Assembly (NCBI RefSeq): GCF_048007035.1
Contig: NZ_CP180355.1
Span: 992,001-1,056,000, forward strand
Source: Imperialibacter sp963977595
Lineage (GTDB): Bacteria > Bacteroidota > Bacteroidia > Cytophagales > Cyclobacteriaceae
Reading direction: 5' to 3'
DNA length: 64,000 nt
The notes below the pieces were generated by a model. The model saw nothing but the letters and a program-made list of their open reading frames with translations, did not search any database and was not told the origin of the DNA. Below, piece after piece: positions 34,457-43,124 of the stretch (its first letter is position 1; each line of letters opens with the position of its first letter). A program made the translations under genes and the position numbers.

Positions 34457-36565
34457 ATGCGCCAATCACTGCTCCTCCTTTTTGTCTTCGCTTTACTCTT
34501 CGCCTGCGACACCGAGAACCGACAGGATAAAGACAAAGACATCAACCGACAGGCTGTCTTCAACCGGCACAACGTCCACATCACCGAAGTGGACACCCTG
34601 GCTTCCCTCAGCGTAGGCAATGGCCGCTTCGCCATGACCATGGATGTCACAGGCCTGCAAACCTTCCCCGAGCACTACCAGAAAGGCGTGCCCCTCGGCA
34701 CCATGTCGGAATGGGGGTGGCACAGCTTCCCTACCAACGAAACCTATTCCATCGAAGAAACCCTGGCACCCATCATGTCGCATGGCCGTGAGGTGCCTTA
34801 TGCCCGTCAGTGGCCTGCTGGCACCAGAGCCTCGGAGGCGGCCAACTACATTCGCCAAAACCCGCACCGCATTCACCTGGCCACTATTGGCTGGCACATC
34901 ACAAAAGCTGACGGAACCCAGGTGGCCATTTCCGACATTCAAAACATTGACCAAACACTAGACCCCTGGACAGGAGAGCTCACAAGCCGTTTTGCCGTTG
35001 AGGGCGTGCCGGTGGAAGTGATCTCCTTTGTGAGCCAGACAGAAGATCGCCTAGGCGTGATGGTAAAAAGCGCCCTGCTGAAAGAAGGCCGGCTTGGTAT
35101 CACCATCAACTACCCCTACCCCACTGACCAGTTTCAGGACGAAGCCGTGCTATTTGATGCCGATGAGCCAAGCCGTTTGCAGGTCAGCCAACCCAACCCT
35201 GCCCAGGTGACCATCAGGCGCCAGCTCGATACCACCCGCTACTTCACGCAGTTGCAGTCGTCGGTGGCCGTGCCTACAGTCAATGCTACTGACAAAGGCT
35301 TCCTACTAAAGCCTGAGACAGGGCAGGATGCCTGGACCTTCGACGTCACCTTCTCGCAAAAAGAAAGAGCAGTTGCAAAGAAGGCCTTTGAAGTGTTGCG
35401 ATCCGCAGCACATCAGGTAATGAGCGACTTCTGGAACACAGGCATGATGATCGACTTTGGAGCAACAAAAGACCCAAGGGCTTTTGAGATTGAACGGCGG
35501 ATGGTGCTGTCGCTTTACCTCACCAAAATCAACTGTGGAGGCAAAACCCCTCCTCAGGAAACCGGCCTCACTTACAACTCGTGGTATGGTAAGCCACACA
35601 TGGAAATGGCTTGGTGGCACGGCGTCCATTTTGCGATGTGGGGACGTCCGGAAGTACTGGAAGACCACATGGAGTGGTACCTGAGAAGCATTGGGGTAGC
35701 CCGCCAGATAGCAGAACGACAGGGCTTTGAGGGAGTACGCTGGCAGAAAATGACCGATCCCTGGGGAGGGGAAACAGCCTCGTCAGTGGGCTCCTACCTC
35801 CTTTGGCAGCAGCCACATATCATTACGTTTGCCGAGCTGATTTACGAGGGCAAGCCCGAAAAAGAGGTGCTCGAAAAATACGACGAGGTAGTGCAGCAAA
35901 CAGCAGCTTTTATGGCCGACTTCGCCTGGTACGACCCCGAGCTCAAGCGCTATATCCTCGGGCCAGGAGTGATTGCTGCCCAGGAGCGATTCGACCCTAA
36001 AACTACTTTCAACCCTACCTACGAAGTAGCCTACTGGCGCTGGGCTTTGGAAACAGCGCAGCAGTGGAGAGAAAGACAGGGGCAGCCAAGAAACGAAAAG
36101 TGGGACAAGGTGCTGAACGGCCTTTCGCCGCTGCCGCAAAAAGACGGCCTTTATCTTGCCGCAGAAAGCGCCCCCGAGTCGTACGACTCTACCTACTACA
36201 TGACCGACCACCCCAGCGTGCTGGGTGCCTATGGCATGCTGCCCATGACCGATGGGTTGGACACTGCCGTGATGCACCGAACGTTCGACAAAATCTGGAC
36301 CGACTGGCAGTGGCACGACACCTGGGGCTGGGACTTCCCCATGGTAGCCATGACGGCCACCCGGCTTGGTGATCCAGAAAAGGCAGTTGATGGCCTTCTC
36401 ATGCCCATCACCACCAACATTTACCTACCCAACGGCCACAACTACCAAACAGACCGCCTGCGCCTCTACCTCCCCGGCAATGGCGGCGTGTTGGCGGCTT
36501 TAGCGATGATGGCAAAGCAAGAAAACGGCTGGCCGGAGGGGTGGATAGTGAGGGTGGAGAATTAA
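34457..36565 (+). CDS. Lipoprotein six-hairpin glycosidase (GH65/GH95-like)
   Basis: The 702-residue protein has a lipoprotein signal with lipobox LLFACD. The N-terminal 270 residues look like a beta-sandwich (SLSVGNGRFAMTMDVTGLQT is typical of the fold's start). The rest is an alpha/alpha barrel with WYGKPHMEMAWWHGVHFAMW, DPWGGETASSVGSYLLWQQP and YDSTYYMTDHPSVLGAYGML. The Glu/Asp residues in these segments are the likely catalytic ones. Related families cleave alpha-glucosides, alpha-fucosides or rhamnosides; the substrate is not clear. It follows the MITE-like element directly, so its promoter may have been changed by that insertion. Confidence 0.85.
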   Translation: MRQSLLLLFVFALLFACDTENRQDKDKDINRQAVFNRHNVHITEVDTLASLSVGNGRFAMTMDVTGLQTFPEHYQKGVPLGTMSEWGWHSFPTNETYSIEETLAPIMSHGREVPYARQWPAGTRASEAANYIRQNPHRIHLATIGWHITKADGTQVAISDIQNIDQTLDPWTGELTSRFAVEGVPVEVISFVSQTEDRLGVMVKSALLKEGRLGITINYPYPTDQFQDEAVLFDADEPSRLQVSQPNPAQVTIRRQLDTTRYFTQLQSSVAVPTVNATDKGFLLKPETGQDAWTFDVTFSQKERAVAKKAFEVLRSAAHQVMSDFWNTGMMIDFGATKDPRAFEIERRMVLSLYLTKINCGGKTPPQETGLTYNSWYGKPHMEMAWWHGVHFAMWGRPEVLEDHMEWYLRSIGVARQIAERQGFEGVRWQKMTDPWGGETASSVGSYLLWQQPHIITFAELIYEGKPEKEVLEKYDEVVQQTAAFMADFAWYDPELKRYILGPGVIAAQERFDPKTTFNPTYEVAYWRWALETAQQWRERQGQPRNEKWDKVLNGLSPLPQKDGLYLAAESAPESYDSTYYMTDHPSVLGAYGMLPMTDGLDTAVMHRTFDKIWTDWQWHDTWGWDFPMVAMTATRLGDPEKAVDGLLMPITTNIYLPNGHNYQTDRLRLYLPGNGGVLAALAMMAKQENGWPEGWIVRVEN

Positions 36566-36570
36566 AGAGG

Positions 36571-37600
36571 CTGACAGGGACGCTGTGCTTTCATATCCTC
36601 GCAGCAAACTCAGCAGGAGAAACAAACAATGATGCAAGCAGTGCTATCGGATACACCGTCATACCTGCGCAGGCAGGTATCTCCAACCAAAACTACAATC
36701 GTCCTCTAGTTAACCTTGCCAGCGCACCACAGAGATGCCTTTTTTCATGGCCTGGAAGGAAAGGCATGACGACCCTGCTGAGGTCGGTGCAAGAGGAAAC
36801 AACACTGCGCTTTTTATGGCCTCGCTGCAAACTCCGCAGGAGAAACAAACAATGATGCAAGCAGTGCTATCGGATACACCGTCATACCGTTCCACGTCGG
36901 CTGCGCAGGCAGGTATCTCTAACCCTTGCAGGTATCGTCTCTTGGTTAATGTTGACAGCACACCCCAGAGATGCCTGCTTAGCGCAGGCATGACGACCCT
37001 GCTGATGTCGGTGCCAGAGGAAACAACACTAGCTTTTCATGTCCTCGCTGCTAACCCCGCAGGAGAAACTACCACTGATGCTAGCACTGCGACCGGATAC
37101 ACCGTCATACCGTTCCACGTCGGCTGCAGCAGCAGGTATCTCTAACCCCCGACACGTATCGTCTTCTGGTTAACCTTGCCAGCCCACCTAGGAGATGCCT
37201 GCTTAGCGCAGGCATGACGACCCTGCTGATGTCGGTGCCAGAGGAAACAACACTAGCTTTTCATGTCCTCGCTGCTAACCCCGCAGGAGAAACAACCACT
37301 GATGCTAGCACTGCGACCGGATACACCGTCATACCGTTCCACGTCGGCTGCAGCAGCAGGTATCTCTAACCCCCGACACGTATCGTCTTCTGGTTAACCT
37401 TGCCAGCCCACCTTGGAGATGCCTGCTTAGCGCAGGCATGACGCCCCTGCTGAGGTCGGTGTGAGGCGATAGTATGCTGCTCCTTTCATGGCCTCGCTGC
37501 TAACCCCGCAGGAGAAACAAACAATGATGCAAGCATTGCTATCGGATACACCGTCATACCTGCGTTAGGCAGGTATCTCCAACCAAAAAGACAATCTTCC
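36571..37600. repeat. Tandem array of about 224-bp units built from two palindromic repeats
   Basis: No gene is present here. Copies begin near 36598, 36821, 37041, 37265 and 37489. Each contains a palindrome of the form CGTCATACC...GGTATCTC, a spacer of about 65 bases, and a second palindrome GAGATGCC...GGCATGACG, then a shared segment with GGAGAAACAA. The units at 37041 and 37265 are nearly identical. Short open frames giving VIPAQAGIS-type peptides come from the repeats and are not genes. Confidence 0.9.
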
Positions 37601-37903
37601 TCACACCAAATCCTTTACCTGTTCACTTAAATCAAGCAGTTGCGGATTGAAGGCGGTAATCATCTTCTCCTTCCACTCCCTCTTCCATTTCTTCAATTGC
37701 TTTTCCCGAAGGATAGCCGACTCGATCCTGTCATGAAATTCATAATAGATAATGTCAAAGCATTTATACCGGGCAACAAAGGCTGAATCCGTATCGGTCT
37801 TGTGTTTGTAAACCCTGGCAGACAGATTGGAAGTAACGCCGATGTACAAGACCGTTCGCAGCTTATTAGACATGATGTATGTGTATCCTCCTTTTGCAAT
37901 CAT
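37601..37903 (-). CDS. Small GIY-YIG nuclease-domain protein
   Basis: The protein has about 100 residues from ATG 37903; an ATG at 37945 gives 14 more. The GIY-YIG signature is visible as GGYTYIMSNKLRTVLYIGVT, followed by the Arg in NLSARVYKH and the Glu/Asn region in AILREKQLKKWKREWKEKMI. This UvrC/YhbQ-like family is very common in Bacteroidota and has no known cellular role. The gene lies inside the 224-bp repeat array, with copies on both sides, so it may be linked to the spread of these repeats. Confidence 0.88.
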   Translation of the reverse strand: MIAKGGYTYIMSNKLRTVLYIGVTSNLSARVYKHKTDTDSAFVARYKCFDIIYYEFHDRIESAILREKQLKKWKREWKEKMITAFNPQLLDLSEQVKDLV

Positions 37904-37974
37904 ATCGTATAGATGAGGGAAGAAATTAAAGATTTGCAACGACAATTAAAACTGCAGTTCATTCAAAGTAGAAA

Positions 37975-38522
37975 ATGACCTTGACAGCACACCTTGGAGA
38001 TGCCTGCCGTTGCAGGCATGACGACCCTGCGTAGGGTGGTGCAAGAGGAAACAACACTGCGCTTTTCACTGCCTCGCTGCGAACTCAGCAGGAGAAACAA
38101 CCACTGATGCTAGCACTGCGACCAGATACACCTTCATACCGTTCCACGTCGGCCGGCCTGGAAGGATGCGCAGGCAGGTATCTCTAACCTCTACCTGTAT
38201 CGTCTTAGGTTAACCTTGACAGCGCACCTTGGAGATGCCTGCTTAGCGCAGGCATGACGCCCCTGCGTGGTTGGGTGCCAGAGGAAAAGGTATTGCTCTT
38301 TTGATAGCCTCGCAGCAAACTCAGCAGGAAAATCAAACCCAACCACTAGCAGTGCACCTCGCCACACCGTCATACCGTTCCACGTCGGCCGGCCTGGAAG
38401 GATGCGCAGGCAGGTATCTCCGACCAAAAACATAATCGTCCTCTGGTTAACCTTGACAGCACACCCTTGAGATGCCTTTTTTCCCGGCCTGGAAGGATGC
38501 AGCAGCAGGTATCTCTAACCAC
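37975..38522. repeat. Continuation of the palindromic repeat array downstream of the GIY-YIG gene
   Basis: Two more complete copies and one partial copy of the same repeat occur here. The CATACC...GGTATCTC palindromes at about 38132 and 38368 carry a longer internal arm (GGCCGGCCTGGAAGGATGCG). A partial copy ends at 38520. The GAGATGCC...GGCATGACG palindromes lie at about 37999 and 38231. No gene is seen. Confidence 0.88.
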
Positions 38523-38541
38523 CAAACGGCTCCCCTTCAAC

Positions 38542-38567
38542 AAAAAAAACCCGCACTTTCATGCGGG
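38542..38567 (-). terminator. Terminator of the HU-like gene
   Basis: On the minus strand CCCGCATGAAAGTGCGGG is followed by eight T, 63 bases after the stop codon of the HU-like gene. The stem CCCGCA/TGCGGG and U run are textbook. Confidence 0.9.
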
Positions 38568-38629
38568 ATTCTACTCTCTCTGCTGGCTCTTGCCAATTGG
38601 CACGCCGACAGCAACATGTACTACGCTAC

Positions 38630-39064
38630 TCATGCAGCCTCCTCGTTTGGTTCAACATCCAGGTTGTCAAACGCATCTGACGATCTGGTAAACTTCAGCT
38701 GGGCAAGATTTCTCTTCATCTCGTCACTCTGTGTATACAACACCTTCGTGCCTTTGATGCTGAAAATGCTCACCTGCTCAGGCTTTTCACTGCCTTTGCT
38801 GCTCAGGTTGATGCGGAAGTTGCCCAGCTGCCCCAAGTCTACCACATGGCCCTTTCTCATGTACATCGGAATCAGGTCCAGGAAGTTTTCGATGGCATTG
38901 AGCGCATCGCCCTTGGTAAGGGTGCTCCTGGCCGTCACTTCCTGCACAATTTCCCTTAGTGTGATTACACGATCCCGCTTGATAAAAGCGTAGTACTTCA
39001 TTTCGCCTCCGCCAGCCACTCCCGGCTGTCCACGACGAATTACTTTATATTGAATTGAGTCCAT
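38630..39064 (-). CDS. HU/IHF-related DNA-binding protein
   Basis: The 144-residue protein belongs to the Bacteroidota HU-related family. The basic N-terminus (IQYKVIRRGQPGVAGGGEMK) is followed by the helical dimerisation part (ITLREIVQEVTARSTLTKGD) and the DNA-binding arm region (VVDLGQLGNFRINLSSKG). An extended acidic tail ends EPNEEAA. Such proteins bend or coat DNA and often lie beside genomic islands. The gene is flanked by the large repeat array and the A+T-rich region. Confidence 0.93.
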   Translation of the reverse strand: MDSIQYKVIRRGQPGVAGGGEMKYYAFIKRDRVITLREIVQEVTARSTLTKGDALNAIENFLDLIPMYMRKGHVVDLGQLGNFRINLSSKGSEKPEQVSIFSIKGTKVLYTQSDEMKRNLAQLKFTRSSDAFDNLDVEPNEEAA

Positions 39065-39575
39065 TACTATTAAATTTAAAATGTGAATAAAATGATTTTG
39101 AAAATGGAGGGCTGGCCAGCGTCCCCGGTTTGTGTACCCTGAGTCAACTCATCACTCTTGCAAAAGAACCCCTGTGGCGCCTCCAGCGAAACTTCTGAAG
39201 AGGGAGAAATCAGCTCGTTGTGTACAGTAAAAATGATTTCAATATTGATGCCAAAAAGTGTTTTTCACGAGAATTCAGTTGAAAAAAATATATATTATTT
39301 TTCTTAGACTGAAAATGTTAAAAAATACACAGGTAAAAAGTGTTTTTATGTATCTATTCGGTAATTTTTTCGTATAAAGACGTTTGAAATTAGTGCGTTA
39401 ATAGTTATTTCAATCGATTGTAATAACGCAACTCGCCCATCACCAAAATTATCAAATCCAGGATGTTTCTGCTCTAAGCTTAAGACCTCAATAGTTAGCA
39501 GATAATTGTACTTATTCCTTATACAAGGACTTTCATTTTCAATAAATTTATGATGGTCAAAATGGTCTTTTCTCA
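39065..39575. other. A+T-rich non-coding stretch upstream of the 22-bp array
   Basis: About 510 bases hold no gene I can support. The 13-base sequence AAAAAGTGTTTTT occurs twice (39253-39265 and 39335-39347). One 76-codon frame on the minus strand (39346-39576) has no recognisable domain and starts at the edge of the array. The HU gene promoter should be in the first 100 bases. Confidence 0.6.
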
Positions 39576-39905
39576 TCTAGCGGTAGATCCTTTCCCATCT
39601 AGCTGTAGATGCAGTCTCATCTAGCTGTAGATTCACTCTGATCTAGCGCTAGATGAAGGTCCGTCTAGCGCTAGATGGAAGTCGGTCTTGCTGTAGATGC
39701 AGATCGGTCTTGCGCTTGTCACAGAAGCATCTTGGGCTAGTTGCCTGCCGGACTTGCTGTAGATGGAGTTGGATCTTGCTGTAGATGCAGGTCCAACTAG
39801 CTGTAGATAGGGTTCAATCTAGCGCTAGATTCAAGTCGGTCCAGGCGTAGATTCAGATCGGTCTTGCGGTAGATGCTAAAAGGTTTAGCGGTAGGTGTGG
39901 GTGGG
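39576..39905. repeat. Fifteen-unit degenerate direct repeat with exact 22-bp period
   Basis: Units start at 39576 and then every 22 bases up to 39884, with no insertion or deletion. The consensus is near TCTAGCTGTAGATGCAGTCG. Each unit has a dyad core TCTAGCNNTAGA, which is a perfect palindrome ATCTAGCGCTAGAT in the units at 39642, 39664 and 39818. The first 13 bases are conserved and the last 9 vary. A weak sixteenth unit may extend to 39927. The period is not a multiple of three, so the array is not coding. Confidence 0.92.
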
Positions 39906-40072
39906 GGCCGGTGTAAATTCCTTCTCGCCACGTGGAGGCCATCCTTAGCTAGTCAGTTATTGAGGTGAGTCGAACAATCGGCAAGGCGAGTGTTCAATTA
40001 CGAAAATCTAAAATAATGCAACTTTTTTGTATATTCATTTCACGATGCACTATAAACATAGGTAACGATTAG

Positions 40073-41212
40073 ATGAGTGAACTAAAGCATTTATTAGGCA
40101 TATCCGGCGGGAAAGATAGTGCTGCTTTAGCTATATACTTAAGAGACAAATATCCCCAAATCGACCTTACTTACTATTTCTGCGATACCGGTAAAGAGCT
40201 TGATGAAACTTATCAGCTTATTGAGCGCCTAGAAGGTTACTTAGGCAAAAAGATCACTCGCTTAGAGTCAGATGATGCCCGAGCGGTCGGAGAAAACCCC
40301 TTTGATTATTATTATAAGATATATAGAGGTTATCTTCCTTCCAATGTCGCTCGCTGGTGTACCAAAAAAATGAAATTGGAACCTTTTGAGAAGTTTGTGG
40401 GCGACAACTCCGTGGTATCCTACGTGGGCATACGGGGCGATGAAGACAGAGAGGGATATATCTCCCGTAAAGCCAATATTCAGTCGATCTTCCCGTTTCG
40501 CCAAAACATATGGAGCGAAGAGGTCGTGAAAGACATGCTGAGCAATGCGCAGACGGAAGAGGTAATTGAACTCTATGCTGGAATGCTTAGTGGAGAAGCT
40601 TTCGATAAAGCCACAAAAATTCTTCGCACGCCACTTGAGTTTATCGAACGCAATCCAGAGCACAACAGGAAAATATTGCTTGAAAAATTAGTCGACCTCT
40701 TCGACCAGGGCGTGGCTAATTTCAATCACGCAGCCTTTCGTTTTCTGAAGAGCAGAAATTATCCACTCTCATTTGAAGAGGACTATCCCTTACTCGACAA
40801 TGAGGAAGTGCTAGTAAGGGATGATATTTTCAAACTGCTGAGAGAAAGCAACGTAGGCGTACCCGCCTATTACGAAAAATTGGACTACTCTGTCAATGGG
40901 GACACGGGCGAATATGCAAGAAGCCGATCCGGCTGTTATTTCTGCTTTTTCCAGCAAAAGATAGAGTGGGTATGGCTCTATGAACAACACCCAACTCTCT
41001 TTGCTCAGGCCATGGAATACGAAAACGAAAAGGAGGGCTTTACCTGGAACCAAAATGAGTCACTAAAAGACTTGATTAGCCCTCTGCGAATCAGGAACAT
41101 TAAAGAGGAGCACCTAAAAAGGATGAATAGGCAGAAATCTAAAGGTTCTAAATTCCTGCTCGATATTCTTGACGGAACTGAAAGTAATGGTTGTCCATCT
41201 TGTTTTATATAG
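40073..41212 (+). CDS. PP-loop ATP pyrophosphatase, PAPS reductase/DndC-like
   Basis: The 379-residue protein starts with the PP-loop SGGKDS (residues 11-16). RWCTKKMK (94-101) and GIRGDEDR (109-116) are typical of the PAPS reductase family, including DndC. Two further Cys pairs, CYFC (288-291) and CPSC at the extreme C-terminus (374-377), could hold a metal or an Fe-S cluster. Such enzymes activate a substrate with ATP and often handle sulfur. It is the first gene of a four-gene operon with two nucleases and a methyltransferase-HIT fusion. No DndB, DndD, DndE or cysteine desulfurase is nearby, and no sulfate assimilation genes are seen. Confidence 0.9.
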   Translation: MSELKHLLGISGGKDSAALAIYLRDKYPQIDLTYYFCDTGKELDETYQLIERLEGYLGKKITRLESDDARAVGENPFDYYYKIYRGYLPSNVARWCTKKMKLEPFEKFVGDNSVVSYVGIRGDEDREGYISRKANIQSIFPFRQNIWSEEVVKDMLSNAQTEEVIELYAGMLSGEAFDKATKILRTPLEFIERNPEHNRKILLEKLVDLFDQGVANFNHAAFRFLKSRNYPLSFEEDYPLLDNEEVLVRDDIFKLLRESNVGVPAYYEKLDYSVNGDTGEYARSRSGCYFCFFQQKIEWVWLYEQHPTLFAQAMEYENEKEGFTWNQNESLKDLISPLRIRNIKEEHLKRMNRQKSKGSKFLLDILDGTESNGCPSCFI

Positions 41213-41251
41213 CCCTCGAACTGATAGGAACTAAACACAACACCTACTAAA

Positions 41252-42064
41252 ATGGGGAAATTTTTAAAAGGCAGCAGTCTAAATGCAGAACTAGAGACGC
41301 TATTTGAATCAGCAAATGATCTTCTGTATATTATTTCCCCCTATATCAAGCTTCATGTCAGGTTTAGGGACATTCTAAAAGCCAAGATTCAAAGCCACAA
41401 GCTCGAGATAACAGTTGTATTCGGCAAAAATGAAGGTGAATTATCTAAAAGTCTGAATTCGGAGGATTTGGAATTCCTTAAAACTCTACCAAATGTAGAA
41501 ATTCGATATGAGCCTCGATTGCATGCCAAATATTACGCCAACGAGACTTCCGCTATTTTGAGTTCAATGAATCTTTACGATTACTCTCAAAACAACAATA
41601 TTGAATTTGGAATTTTGACGAGAATGGGAAGAGTTATAAGCGACCCCCTTGACGAACAAGCGACTCGTTATTTTGAGGAAGTTATTGAAAATAGCAGGTT
41701 GCTTTATAAAAAAGAGGCCGATTTTGAAGAGAAACTGTGGGGTATCTCTTCAACCTACATCGGTTCGAAGGTCACGTTTGACGAGCTGCAAAGTCATTTT
41801 CAATCTACAAAGCCACTAGCAAAGTCGCTATCTTCTGATAGTCAGAAACCGATAGGATATTGCATCAGAACTGGAGTTCAGATTTCTTTCAATCCAAAAA
41901 TGCCATTTGCGGATTTAGCTTACAAAGAATGGAATAAGTACAAAAGAAAAGACTATCCTGAAAAGTTTTGCCATTTTTCAGGTGAAGTGTCCAATGGCGA
42001 AAACAGTTTTGAAAGACCTATACTCAAAAAGAACTGGAATCAAGCTAAATCAATTCTAAGTTAA
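41252..42064 (+). CDS. Phospholipase D-like nuclease with one HKD motif
   Basis: The 270-residue protein has a PLD fold (about 1-165) with a single HKD-type motif: HAKYY at 91-95 followed by SSMNLYD at 104-110, and the Glu in NNNIEFG. One motif per chain means a dimer is needed for catalysis, as in nucleases of the Nuc type. The C-terminal 80 residues have Cys in GYCIRTGV and in KFCHFSGE, a possible zinc ribbon. It lies 39 bases after the PP-loop gene and 7 bases before the HNH gene. It is likely a DNA or RNA cutting component. Confidence 0.88.
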   Translation: MGKFLKGSSLNAELETLFESANDLLYIISPYIKLHVRFRDILKAKIQSHKLEITVVFGKNEGELSKSLNSEDLEFLKTLPNVEIRYEPRLHAKYYANETSAILSSMNLYDYSQNNNIEFGILTRMGRVISDPLDEQATRYFEEVIENSRLLYKKEADFEEKLWGISSTYIGSKVTFDELQSHFQSTKPLAKSLSSDSQKPIGYCIRTGVQISFNPKMPFADLAYKEWNKYKRKDYPEKFCHFSGEVSNGENSFERPILKKNWNQAKSILS

Positions 42065-42071
42065 CGATTCA

Positions 42072-43124
42072 ATGAATTTCCCCGAGCACAAGTCACTCCC
42101 CACTGAAAAACTAGCAGCATGCTTCAATAACACTGTCGCTACATACAAATACTACTGGTTTCTCTCAATCCTTCAGTCAGTAGAACTTGGGGTCTTGAGT
42201 ATTCAAAAAAAACAACTGTTCGCCCGAATGGTGGCTAACGCATGGTACACAATCAATTATTTCCATATTTCATTTGGCGTAGCCGATAAACTCCAGCGGG
42301 CAATTGAAAATCTTAAAGTCACCGAGTCACTCACGGTAGACGAAGACAGAGGTAAAGTCTACGAAGTTCTGGCCACTACCAAAAATAGCAACTCTCTTAG
42401 TTTCCTAGAGCATTTTGATAGACAAGTGCCCCACTGGTTTCTGTCTCCATGGTTCCCAGGCAGAACAAAGTCTGAGATTTATAAAGCATCTCAATCCTAC
42501 AGCCAAAAGTCTTTGTATGCAGTGACCGCCAATGAAATTATCATCAACTCAGAGTGGCTATCTTACCTGCAAACGAACGCTAGGTTTTTAAAAGACTTTT
42601 GCTTTTGGAACCTTAGCCTTTTCCTACAAGCTCGAAACCCCAACGTTCCAGATATACCGAATAAGCTCATAAAGCCAGCTGCTCGAAGCGGCCTTAGTAA
42701 GCAACGAAATCAATTTTGGGACGTAGTGTTAAAAGAAGTTGATGGAGTTGACTGTATTTATACTGGCAAGAGACTTACAGTTGGAAATTACGCAGTAGAG
42801 CATTTTATTCCACATGCTTTTGTATCACACGATCTAATCTGGAACTTGATTCCAGCTGATTCTTCCTTCAATAGTTCCAAAAGCAATAAGCTTCCACTTT
42901 TCGAGAAGTATTTCGACCCTTTCTTCTCGCTGCAAAAACAGGCGATTGAAATAGTAAAAACCAAGACTCCAAATAGTAAACATCTGCTGGAGTATCTCAC
43001 CATATTCCCCGATTTGGATGAGATAACATCACTTCCTCAGAATTTCACAAAGGAAAAATTTCGAGATCGGCTTCTACCTCTTGTTACTATTGCTTCGAAC
43101 AACGGATTTCAGTTTATGACATGA
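42072..43124 (+). CDS. HNH endonuclease with large helical N-terminal domain
   Basis: The 350-residue protein has a 220-residue mainly helical N-terminal region without a known domain. The HNH/beta-beta-alpha-metal site follows: CIYTGKRL (228-235), EHFIPHAF (243-250) with His 244 and 248, and the Asn residues at 258 and 267 in NLIPADSSFNSSKSNKLP. This is an HNN-type variant. The stop overlaps the start of the methyltransferase-HIT gene by four bases (ATGA), so the two are co-translated. The N-terminal domain may bind a target or a partner. Confidence 0.88.
   Translation: MNFPEHKSLPTEKLAACFNNTVATYKYYWFLSILQSVELGVLSIQKKQLFARMVANAWYTINYFHISFGVADKLQRAIENLKVTESLTVDEDRGKVYEVLATTKNSNSLSFLEHFDRQVPHWFLSPWFPGRTKSEIYKASQSYSQKSLYAVTANEIIINSEWLSYLQTNARFLKDFCFWNLSLFLQARNPNVPDIPNKLIKPAARSGLSKQRNQFWDVVLKEVDGVDCIYTGKRLTVGNYAVEHFIPHAFVSHDLIWNLIPADSSFNSSKSNKLPLFEKYFDPFFSLQKQAIEIVKTKTPNSKHLLEYLTIFPDLDEITSLPQNFTKEKFRDRLLPLVTIASNNGFQFMT

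Noticed and set aside
34144..34650. ORFs on both strands across the MITE-like element
   Set aside because: They cross the inverted repeats and the start of the glycosidase gene in other frames and show no domain.
36541..37145. ORFs of 102-136 codons across the palindromic repeats
   Set aside because: They translate the repeats (VIPAQAGIS-type peptides) and similar frames recur in each copy on both strands, so they are not genes.
39346..39576. 76-codon minus-strand ORF beside the 22-bp array
   Set aside because: No recognisable motif, A+T-rich DNA and its start codon lies inside the first repeat unit; probably chance, although a decayed gene is possible.
39576..39905. CRISPR-like array
   Set aside because: Units follow each other every 22 bases without unique spacers of constant length, the repeat itself is degenerate, and no cas gene is present.
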